Source of the DNA: Elysia crispata
Taxonomy: Eukaryota; Mollusca; Gastropoda; Plakobranchidae
DNA: 64,000 nt
Reading direction: 5' to 3'
Assembly (NCBI GenBank): GCA_033675545.1
Contig: JAWDGP010005718.1
Span: 1,032,001 to 1,096,000 of the forward strand
Part shown: positions 1-9,194 of the stretch, piece after piece
Layout of the letters: each line of letters starts with the position of its first letter
How positions within the stretch are numbered: the stretch's first letter is position 1
Notes under the pieces: generated by a model
Told to the model about the DNA's origin: nothing
The model's database searches: none
The model's input: only the letters and a program-made list of their open reading frames with translations
Translations under genes and position numbers: made by a program

Positions 1-36
1 TTTTCGCACATCAGAATGAGGATGTTAGAAAAATTA

Positions 37-62
37 CCCCCCCCCCCCCCCCCTTCTCCCCC
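37..62. repeat. C17 homopolymer
   Basis: C run 37-53 followed by TTCTCCCCCG. Confidence 0.96.
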
Positions 63-639
63 GTTTAAACAGCATGTTTAGCAAAATGAATTTTCTTTCG
101 CCTGTAGATTAACTTCCTGTTCAAAAAGTAGAAACGTACTATTACAAAGGAGAAACGGTATACTGTTCATCATAAAAATCGTTTTATTTTTTTCAAGTGA
201 AGTAATGTGCAGTATTCTGTGTCTTCAATTTTCAGTTGATAACTGTTATATTCTGCATTCTACACAATTTCGGTCAGCCTTTTTTTCTGAAGGGATTTTT
301 ATTCAAGATTCTGATGAGCGTTCTTCAGAGAGAATGGTATCTTCCAGGATTTAAAGTTATTAAATAAAGAGTTCCTATGAGTCAAATTATAAACTACAAT
401 AAATTAAACCTCAAGTTGTCAGAATGATGTCGGATGTGATAACGTTCTGTCGTATTATCAGCGTGAGTATCCAAGATACTTTTCATATTTTGCTACCCAA
501 CTTACGATGTTATTAAAATTAGTAAATCTAGAGAGAGTTTTATCTCGGACACATCAATAATTATAACCACTGTTCTACTGGAATAGGTGCCCTATAGACA
601 ACCACAGACAAGCAAGAAGGTAAATCAAATAAATCATTT
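54..639. other. AT-rich spacer, nothing recognised
   Basis: Unique-looking AT-rich sequence without repeats, long frames or motifs that I can support. Confidence 0.6.
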
Positions 640-960
640 GAAAACCAAGACCAGCCGCCCGTCCAGAGAGCTGTGGGAGAAGCAGAGCAATCCAAGTCAG
701 TTGCTAGTACTAGTGTAGCTCAGAGCACCGAGTGTCCGACTCCGGGCGCTGACCAGACGTTATTGATGGCTGTACACTGGCTGTCCTGGCCGTTCTCATC
801 TGCCTGGAATGTGGACCATCGTCTGCTGCCCTTGGCTCAGGCTACGGGTGGCCTGAGATTGACCAGTCGTTGGCACCACGACTTGCGAAGGTTGGTCCAG
901 GCCGAAGAACGATGAATACAAGCGGTTTATTCAGTCGCTTTCTCCAGTCGGGTAATCTGT
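640..960 (+). other. GC-richer island with an 80-codon open frame; not recognised
   Basis: The frame 673-915 is of mixed composition (MGEAEQSKSVAST... to ...RRLVQAEER) and is not built from a repeat, but it has no domain, signal peptide or splice context that I can identify. An unknown exon or an unannotated repeat is possible; chance is most likely. Confidence 0.2.
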
Positions 961-1071
961 GGGCGATGATTTATGTGTGTGTGGGCGGGGGAGATAGGAT
1001 AGATAGAAAGATAGATAAATGGAGGAAGATAGAAAAGGAAAGAGTAAATAGAGAAGAAGGCAATAGAGGAT

Positions 1072-1073
1072 AA

Positions 1074-1122
<49 letters not shown>

Positions 1123-1125
1123 GAT

Positions 1126-1218
<93 letters not shown>

Positions 1219-1270
1219 GACAACGCACAGAGAGGAAGAGAAGAAAGAGAGAGACAGAGAGACGTAGACA
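1072..1270. repeat. Compound (TG)n-(TA)n-(GA)n microsatellite
   Basis: (TG) 1072-1083, (AT) 1084-1118, a short GATA link, (GA) 1133-1212, then a decayed GA/GACA tail. A weak GATA-like stretch (about 990-1020) lies upstream. Frames across it are artefacts. Confidence 0.97.
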
Positions 1271-1962
1271 AACAGACAGTCAGGCAGACAAGTGTAGAGG
1301 AGTAAAAGTGATGTTAAGGTACCTAGGGTAAACAAATACAGATCGAGATGTGGTTAGACCTATATAAAATTTAATGTGGATAAACGAAAAGATGCAGACT
1401 GAACGAGGCAGGGGCAGTCTTACCAATTATTTGGGTTGGTTTAAGTCAGAATTAGTTGAAGGGAAGCTCAGTCTGCATGAGAGTGATCGAGCGAAGGTGA
1501 GTCGTGAACGATGGAGGCGGCAAACTGTGTGTGTACATGTGTGAGTACATTTTGTGTGGAAGAGGAGAAAGGAAAAGATAGGGGTGGTGGGGGTTGGAAA
1601 AAGTAGTGGAGGGAGTCAAGAGCTGGAACAATGAAATCAGAAAGTGGCACCGGTGTCATTGATAAACGAGATAATGATTTGCATGCAGTCCAGATAATGG
1701 AAGGAGAAAAACGGAAGAGGCAGACAGTTAGATAGCAGGATTGAAAACTGGTAAGTAGACAATATGTAGCATACTTATATTTAAAGAGAGAGACAGAGGA
1801 GAGAAAGATACATAGATAAAGAGATAGATGGAAAGATAGATGGATAAATAAAAAAGCAGTTATAAGAAATACAATTTAGGGATGGAGTGGGAAGAGGACA
1901 AAAAAAGAAAGAGAGTGAGTAAGAAGAGAGTCACAAAGAATTATAAGGAGAAATGAGGACGT
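1271..1962. other. Purine-biased spacer
   Basis: GA/GATA words thicken toward the GAA array, but no array or gene is present. Confidence 0.6.
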
Positions 1963-2155
1963 GAAGAAGAAGAAGAAGAAGAAGAAGAAGAAGAAGAAGA
2001 AGAAGAAGAAGAAGAAGAAGAAGAAGAAGAAGAAGAAGAAGAAGAAGAAGAAGAAGAAGAAGAAGAAGAAGAAGAAGAAGAAGAAGAAGAAGAAGAAGAA
2101 GAAGAAGAAGAAGAAGAAGAAGAAGAAGAAGAAGAAGAAGAAGAAGAAGAAGAAG

Positions 2156-2185
<30 letters not shown>
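1963..2185. repeat. Uninterrupted (GAA)n, about 74 units
   Basis: 223 bp of pure GAA/AAG, then a short interruption and a few more AAG units to about 2213. It is a purine-only mirror repeat, a class known to form intramolecular triplex (H-DNA) and sticky DNA. The poly-Lys and poly-Phe frames over it are artefacts. Confidence 0.98.
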
Positions 2186-2186
<1 letters not shown>

Positions 2187-2431
2187 GAATAAGAAGAAGA
2201 AGTAGGAGAAGATAGAAAATTCTTTCTGTTGAAATGTGTTTCTTATTTGTGCTGTTTTCTTTGCGTTTTCTAATCGAGGCTATAAATCTGGATCGGGTAG
2301 AGTCGTTTGAGCACACGGAACATACACTCTTCAATGTGGACATCACGAACTTCCTCCTTGAAGTATGAAGTACATCATAAACAAGTGTAAATCATCAAGA
2401 CAGTCTGGGTCATCGACTGGCTTTTTATTTC

Positions 2432-2452
2432 TTTTTTTTTTTTTTTTTTTTT
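2432..2452. repeat. Poly-T run (21)
   Basis: Homopolymer T; its flanks show no retrocopy features. Confidence 0.95.
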
Positions 2453-2561
2453 AATTTTCTATTTGTTTTTTGTGAGCAGCTCTTGACGGTTATGAAGCTG
2501 TTTGAGTACAACAGATGAAGTGTCCCTGCCATCTCGGCATCCCCATCAGATCTCGGTCTAG

Positions 2562-2579
2562 TCTAGATCTAAATCTAGA
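2562..2579. repeat. Short inverted repeat TCTAGAT-n4-ATCTAGA
   Basis: Perfect 7-base arms 2562-2568 and 2573-2579. CTAGAT words recur through the window and are the core of the 31.8-kb satellite. Confidence 0.7.
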
Positions 2580-2648
2580 GCTCCTAGTTCACTTCCTCTC
2601 AATCTGGCGCTGGGACGAAACTCGAGCAGGCTGGAGCGGCAGTGATAG

Positions 2649-2673
2649 TGACCCCGGTGACCTGAGTTGACCC
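2649..2673 (-). promoter_or_regulatory. Three tandem nuclear-receptor half-sites (DR4 + DR3)
   Basis: On the plus strand TGACCC, TGACCT and TGACCC lie with spacers of 3 and 4 bases; on the minus strand this is GGGTCA-n4-AGGTCA-n3-GGGTCA. DR3 and DR4 are the spacings used by RXR heterodimers. It lies in a GC-richer island (2510-2760). Function is inferred from motif only. Confidence 0.3.
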
Positions 2674-2759
2674 CAGAGGTAGAGAGAGCATCGGCCTGTC
2701 CGTCAGCTGGACGGCATGGTCCGCGCCGCACTGACAGCGCGACAAACTAGCGAATGCCA

Positions 2760-4290
2760 AGAAAATCGACCACGTAATGAGACTTCTTTATGAAAACTAT
2801 ACTAGTATATCGAGAGTCATACGCAGTTCCTTTTTCTCATTTTAACTTATGCTATTTTTTTTTTGTTTGTTTCAGCAAATGTTTGATGATGAAAATATAT
2901 AATCAAAATAAAAGTGTAAATGATGAATCATCATTTCACCTATTTATTAAGCAGCAGGCATGCATCTTTCATTAGAGGAAATTAAATGAAGGTGTTCCTT
3001 AACATAGATGATATAATTATTGGGAAGAAATTAGAAAGATATTTAAATCATCTGTTCTCTCTCGCTATCTGCACACCTTGATATGGAAATAACTTTATTT
3101 TTGCCGCAGTAATTCACAATCTCCCTCTCTGAATGTTATTACCACCTTACGACCCTCGCTCAGACTACTTGAGATGGTGAATAACAAACCTCTCAAGAAC
3201 CTGTGTTAGACTTGAAATACGTGCTAAGGTAAAATATATGAGGCATTGTTGTCTTATATGACTGGAGTCCGTGGTCTAGTGATCTGGCTTTAGGTTTGGG
3301 ATCGGGCAGTGTGAGGTTCAAACTCTCGCAGAACTTGTAACACTTGCTGTTTCCTTGGAAAAAATATTTTCTACGATTTTTACTCGTCCGCTCATGCTTA
3401 ATGGGTACTAGCTTCAGTTTGAAGCACAAAGCTAGAAAAAGCTCAGCTCCACTTGGTCTCTATAAGGAACTTCATCCCTGTAAATAACTCCTCCAGCAGC
3501 CATTTCATGAAGATATTTAAAGATCTATTTATACACTATGTCTCTGACGAATTAGTTAAAGACTTGTTTTTTTATTTACAAGTTCCATCTGCTCTTATTA
3601 AAGCATTCATCGTGGCGATATTCAACGGAAAAAAGTCTTTACTTACACAACGAGTATTAATACTCTCTATACAAAACTCCATTCATTTCTCTTTGTCTGT
3701 CCTCTGGAAATCAACTGACTTATTAATTTTACAGTCCGCAGTAGTAGCAGAACATAATCTCTTTAAGGGTGAACATTTCAAGAAAGAAGTAGGCTAGTTC
3801 TTTAACCTCACTCTATACACAAAACTAATGCTGGCGCTGAGTTCTCCAACATCCATTATTCCTCTTCTTCGAGACTTCAGTGAACCATGGTTGCTTAAAA
3901 TCCTTACACCAGTGTGGCGGACCACTTCACCGGTCACTTGACTCAGACCGCGGCCACTGTCCTTTATCTCTCAGGCCATATGGCACTCGCCTGAAGCGTG
4001 GCCTCCCCTCAGGATAAGGCCTGAAGAAGTTAATGTCTGGCAGTTAGAGAGGAACCTCGTGTCGCCGACATTGGAGGAAGAAACAGGGCGACCACTTTCC
4101 TCGTGAAGTATTGCCAATTGTACGTTTGCTAATCTTGACTGTACTCCTTACGATGTTCTAGAGGCATCCACTGTGAATATGTGGCGACGTGTAAACAATA
4201 GAGAGGAGGAAAGAAGAGGAGGGAGGTCAATCTGAAATCAACGCTGTTAAGCTTGGCTCCCGTAGACTTATATAATGCACAGAGAAATTT
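2760..4290. other. Spacer with one GC-richer island
   Basis: AT-rich except about 3880-4090 (CCGGTCACTTGACTCAGACC region). A 114-codon frame at 3453-3797 is of ordinary composition with no motif and is most likely chance. Confidence 0.5.
3267..3338 (+). repeat. tRNA-like sequence, probable SINE head
   Basis: Starts GTCCGTGGTCTAGTGATCTGG, whose GGTCTAGTG resembles the D-arm/A box of Glu-type tRNAs, followed at the correct spacing by GGTTCAAACTC (3315-3325) as a B box. The T stem pairs 4 of 5 (GTGAG with CTCTC). The acceptor arm does not pair well, so this is not a functional tRNA. A tRNA-derived SINE promoter or a tRNA pseudogene is the best reading. Confidence 0.5.
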
Positions 4291-4411
<121 letters not shown>

Positions 4412-5057
4412 AGGGCGGAGACTGAGATACATGCGATAGAGAGGAAAAAAAAAGTATAATAGGAATGATATGTCACTGAGGTAGACTATAAATTACTTCG
4501 TAAAACGTTCAATAGAAACTTAACGATGTCATTTCATACGCACTACGTTCTCATGGTCAGAAGAACTCGAGATATTTCAAAACGACCAGTCTATATGCAC
4601 AGACCGTATATGTGGTAAAATACGAGCCGAATACACAGGGTTGTAGAGAAATTTCGCACATATCTTACACTAGGAGCCGCATTTATGAGCTTGTAGCTGT
4701 GCCTGGCGGCTGTCACACGTTTCACCATGAATCTAGAGACTAGGTTTCGACGTTTGCCACCTGACAAGATTATCTGTTTCCTATTTAAGTCTTTATTTTT
4801 ATGCAAAGTATTAAATGTCGTAAGAGAGAAATAAATCCAAGGCTATGATAACTGTAGAAGTGATGTGAGAGAATGTTTCATGCCACAAAATGTTATATAA
4901 TCGTGTCCTTCACAGGCGTCTCTCAGCTTATAGGACGATTCAGGTGTCTCGATTTTTCCACCCCAGGCGTGCAAATCGGCATTCCCTTAATTTGAGATTG
5001 TATGGAAACTTTCTTGTCAGGCAATTTTCACCAAGCATACTCATGACAAAATCTTCC

Positions 5058-5082
5058 AAAAAAAAAAAAAAAAAAAAAAAAA
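5058..5082. repeat. Poly-A run (about 25)
   Basis: Homopolymer A followed by GAAATAGAAAAAAGAAAAA. It could be the tail of an old retrocopy, but no source sequence is recognisable upstream. Confidence 0.92.
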
Positions 5083-5754
5083 GAAATAGAAAAAAGAAAA
5101 AACTTACCACTTCCGTCAAGGCATCTCAATGATGGTTTCGCTCTCATAAAACTACAAGTGTCAAAAGAGCTCACATAATTTCCCAGCGAGATTAGAGATA
5201 AATTGTCAGATTAGACTATTTCCTGGATGTGGGCCAATGGAAAGTTCTTGTAATTGTTTCGCTATGTTGTATATTGGTGGTTTTCTACGCTTGATGTCAT
5301 AACGAAAAATTCTACTATACGTACTTCGTAAAACAAGTGATGAGATTCGTTGTTAAGTATAAAAAGATTGCGCTTCATAGCTGAATCCTACCAAATTAAA
5401 TAATATATTATTGCAGACAAAAATGTAAATGGCAAAATCAGTTTTTATCTTTGTGTGCACCATGAAGTAAAAAGATTAAGTATCGGCTTAATACGGCATC
5501 ATGCATTCCATGATCACGATAGATTGTACAGGAAATCTCCAAAGTAAGGCTACCAAAAAAAAAAAAAAATGTGTATAAAATAACTTTGGTGTTGAATCTA
5601 TTAATTGGGAGATCCGTACTAACGTACATAATAATCACGACAATGGCGAATCAAGCATGATGCTGTTTCAAGATAATAATCTATAGTCATAGAAAAATCA
5701 TAGGTAAAGTGACGTCGATAACGTTGACAAACATGGTGAGGATTAAAATGAAAA

Positions 5755-5923
5755 CAATGATGGATGATGATGATGTTTAAGTTGGGTTTTTTTACGACGA
5801 CGATAATAATGATTTTTTTTACGACGCTGATGATTTTGAGTACTATATTGAATACGATATTGATGATGATTACGATAGTGATGATGATGAAATTGATATT
5901 TTTTATAATATCGAATATGGTAT

Positions 5924-5958
<35 letters not shown>

Positions 5959-6010
5959 CGGACGACGAAGGCGACGATGATGATGATGATGATGATGAGG
6001 ATTAGGAGGG
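5755..6010. repeat. Degenerate (GAT)n domain with a pure core
   Basis: GAT/GAC words over about 250 bp, with a clean (GAT)n core at about 5925-5957 and another at 5976-5999. The Ile-rich and Met-rich frames are repeat translations. Confidence 0.93.
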
Positions 6011-6521
6011 GGAAAATGATGAGGATTGCCGTTTCATTATTACTGCACAAATAGTGAATGGCACGAGGAAGAAGAGTTTTGACAACACGGATGTTGATGA
6101 ATAAAACGATGCGTTTGAAGGAGAAGATCATAAACATTCTATGTGCGTGAGTTGAGAAAGCTGAGAATACTGGAGACCAATATTATACGTAAAAAAGCGA
6201 CAAATTAAGTAATTATTAAGTACAAGATCTCGAGCTGAGAGCAGTGCAGATAAGCTCACAAGAGATGTGTCCTTATCAAGTCCGCGCCACATGTCGCCGC
6301 GACTGTCAGACTTTGAGGTTTGGTGGAATTTCCCCCCTCGAGGTTCTCACTCACAAGGGCAGACACGAGCCGTTCAGGCTGGAGCACGTGAAGTGACCGA
6401 CCAAAGTGCAGCAGTGTAACACATCGAGCCTCGGATCTGATGTGGAGATAGCATTACGCCACTCGAGAGAGTCAAGTCAAGCCATGGAGACTAGAGTAGG
6501 GCAACAGGCCGACATTCGGCC

Positions 6522-6540
6522 ATCGTTGACAGTCAACGAT
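6522..6540. repeat. Perfect 9-base inverted repeat with 1-base centre
   Basis: ATCGTTGAC / GTCAACGAT around a single A, in a GC-richer island (6260-6560). Confidence 0.8.
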
Positions 6541-6839
6541 GTGCTCACCAGTACCTGAGCAACTGTGTCAAAATAGTTCAACCATGCTCTTAAGAATTTT
6601 GCTTAATAGTCAAAATGGTATATTGTTGTCGTGTAATTTGATTGCTAAAAGATCTTATTTTAAATGGTTTACTGCTCAAGATCCGCGGGTTGGAATACTC
6701 CCCAAACTGCGCAATGACCGTTGATCCTTTATTTTGAAATAATCGGACACCTGAAGCTTCAGGACCAAAGTGGACCAAAGAGATAACAACAGTTACTGTG
6801 TATTAGTTGCTACTTCTAAGTTCATTTTTTTTTTCAGTA

Positions 6840-7095
6840 TGAGAAATCTCCTACTTTTGTACTTTCCTGATCTAATTTAGAATCCATTAAAGCGCTTATT
6901 AGAAGGTTAGACTGTGAAGTTCCACAGAAGCTGCTACAAAGTGGAATTTCATAGCTGCGCATTTGTTTCACCTACTTAATAGCAAAAATATTAAGGAATC
7001 TAAAAATAGATCTGGATTTCTACAAAATTAGCTGACCATTCTTATTGAGGACGTTAGAAAGAGAAAACTGAATAAATGCGAAGCAGTGTTCTGTT
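6840..7095 (+). repeat. Dispersed repeat family, copy A (first of a tandem pair)
   Basis: It shares blocks with copy B (7105-7345) and copy C (56800-57045) in the same order and spacing: a GAAATC/CTAATT start, AAAGCGCTTATTAGA (exact 15-base match with copy C), then about 140 bp later ATTAGCTGACCATTCTT (copy C has ATTAGCTAACTATTCTT). Copies A and B are head to tail with a period near 265 bp. No coding potential, poly-A tail or A/B boxes are evident, so the family is unidentified: possibly a SINE tail, a non-autonomous DNA element or an old satellite. Confidence 0.6.
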
Positions 7096-7104
7096 TAAAT
7101 ATAA

Positions 7105-7345
7105 AGGAAATCATCTAATTCTGGACTTTCCCAACCTGTTTTTAGATCCTTTTAAATGCTGATTAGAAAGCTGCCAATTTTCGCATGAAGTGCATACAAG
7201 TGCATTGCCTTGCAGGAATTCTTAGCCGCGCAGTTATTTAATCCTACAGGATAATTATTGTTTAAAAATGATCTAGATAAATTAAGATTTTAGAAACTAT
7301 GATTTGACCATTCTTGTTCAAAATCCCTCGAACTTTCTTTACATT
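7105..7345 (+). repeat. Dispersed repeat family, copy B (second of a tandem pair)
   Basis: The GAAATCATCTAATTCTGG start aligns with the start of copy A. GATTAGAAAGCTG aligns with the CTTATTAGA block, GCATTGCCTTGCAGGAATTC aligns with GCAATGCCTTGTGAGAATTC of copy C, and TTTGACCATTCTTGTT aligns with the shared end block. The distance from first to last block is about 150 bp, against about 138 bp in A and 146 bp in C. Confidence 0.6.
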
Positions 7346-7349
7346 CTAT

Positions 7350-8187
7350 AGACTTAGCTTGTTAAATGGCCGCTATTATTCCTCAAGAGCATGGAATAAC
7401 CAGGCGATAATGAGCAGCGCATCAACTTAGCGGCGGTGCTGGTGCTCAGTACTCACTCTGAACATGCGCGGACTCGTGCAATGTTAGATTAGGATGAAGT
7501 GGCCTCTTTCCTGGAGAGGTGCTCTCTTAGCTCTCGTCTCTGCACGACCCGCAGTTTTTATAATTTTATCTTGCAATCTAACAAGAAAAGACATGGCGAG
7601 AGCAAGCGTTCTTTCTATCGTGAAAACTGATCTTCTTTCGCTGATAAGGCTGAAAAAGACCTGACGCCAGGGATTTAGAGTAATAAAGTTAGAGTTAGAT
7701 CTGTTTTTTGAACTATCAACTTTATAGCGTAATCGTGGTCTGAACGCAACAAATTGTAAAGCAGTAAACACCATGCCTAAAATGACCCCCCCCCCCCCCT
7801 TTTTTTTTTCAGTTTTCATTTTCTATATTTCCAACATGATATGTGCTGTTGATGATGTGGTGTAATTCTCCGTCATAAAGTATCCGATATTACCTCTGAC
7901 TGGTAAGAAAGAGATGTAAATGTAAACCTCATGGAACATCCATTTTATGTTAACATCTTGTGATTCCTTTAACGATAGCTTGCATTCTTAAGATTGCCGT
8001 CGTTTTAAGTTTTTGGGATTCGTCGTGTAGGAACATGAATAGGCCTACATGCCTGAGTGTAGGATGGGTGTTCGACTGTTTATAGTTTGAATTATTTACA
8101 TAAGAAAAATGATAACTGGCGGAAAATACATTACATGTGGCTTTAAATTAAATGTGAAAATAAAACGATAAGTACATAAAAAGTGTT
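7350..8187. other. Spacer, nothing recognised
   Basis: A small GC-richer patch at 7380-7560 and the C14T10 tract. The 111-codon minus frame over it (7484-7819) starts in the homopolymer and shows no domain. Confidence 0.5.
7786..7810. repeat. C14-T10 tract
   Basis: C 7786-7799 immediately followed by T 7800-7809. Confidence 0.96.
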
Positions 8188-8252
8188 AGTGACAGAGATA
8201 GAGAGGGATAGAGAGAGAGGGGAAGTGAGAGAGATAGAGAGAGAGAGAGGAA

Positions 8253-8300
<48 letters not shown>

Positions 8301-8312
8301 AAAAGAGAGATG
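8188..8312. repeat. Imperfect (GA)n
   Basis: GA with GATA and GGA/GAAA interruptions throughout; older or less stable than the pure arrays. Confidence 0.93.
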
Positions 8313-8940
8313 GTGGAAGGGAGTTGTGTCCGGATAGGAGGAAAAAATTGATTAGAGTAAAAGTTTTCACAACTAGCTTTAACATCTAATTCCTTTTTAC
8401 AAAACATTCCAATTCTGCCTTTTACGCCGAGTAATTAAATATAGGAATCTAAATAGACACACAATTAGAGACAAACTGATCAGTGGATAGGTTTATGAAG
8501 GAAATAATCCAGCGAGAATGATTTTAACTCTGGAACCTGCTGCCCCGCAAAATGGTCAACCATAAGACAAATGGAAGAGTTATAGGAATCTAAATACGTC
8601 GTATTAGTATTTTTCCAATTAAACAGACCCTATTACGGTATTGTATATCATTTAATTTATAATTATCAACTGAAATAAGAAGGAAATAAAAATAGCAGAG
8701 GAATGTGCAGTGAGTACTGGGACTACATGTAATTCTACATTTTGTAATCAGTGAGAAACATAAAATAACCATTTAGTGAAATAGTGACCACTCAAGACAA
8801 GCCGTTACGTTACTATTCGTAACAGGCTCCGTCGACATGTGTGAGCTGTTAGATCTTTCTCCTAATGAATGAACTTGCTGGTTAAACAAAAGACTTCGCT
8901 TGGTAAAATTTGCCTGAGTGAATGGACTTCTGTGGGCGTT

Positions 8941-9190
8941 TACCTGGCACAGGTGTGCCACAAACATCTCAGGTAGCTCTCTCAGCGACCACGGCTGATT
9001 GAGGAGATCTGAGGAAAGGTAAATATGCGGTGAGAAACAGAGAGAGATAGAGAGAGGAGGAGACAGAGACGCAGATGGAGAAGACAGAGAGGCAGAGAGA
9101 TATGTGAACGTCAAGAAAAAGAAGTTGTGATATGATTCTAATGAGGCATCGTTAAAGCCACCAGGAACAGGTAGCCAGTACAGGTGATTC
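8941..9190. promoter_or_regulatory. Second, smaller CAGGTA/G group
   Basis: Five copies in 246 bp: 8941 (reverse), 8950, 8970, 9168 and 9181, within a GC-richer island interrupted by a GA/GACAGA patch. Same reading as the 34-kb cluster but weaker. Confidence 0.25.
9030..9104. repeat. Degenerate GA/GACAGA patch
   Basis: AGAGAGATAGAGAGAGGAGG and GACAGAGACGC words without a clean array. Confidence 0.75.
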
Positions 9191-9194
9191 CCCA

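Noticed and set aside
1876-2346. Poly-Phe (minus) and poly-Lys (plus) frames
   Set aside because: Produced by the (GAA)n array.
5058-5082. Poly-A run as the tail of a processed pseudogene
   Set aside because: No recognisable coding remnant or polyadenylation signal upstream and no target-site duplication seen.
5619-6137. 172-codon Ile-rich minus frame resembling a membrane protein
   Set aside because: Hydrophobicity comes from ATC codons of the degenerate GAT/ATC domain.
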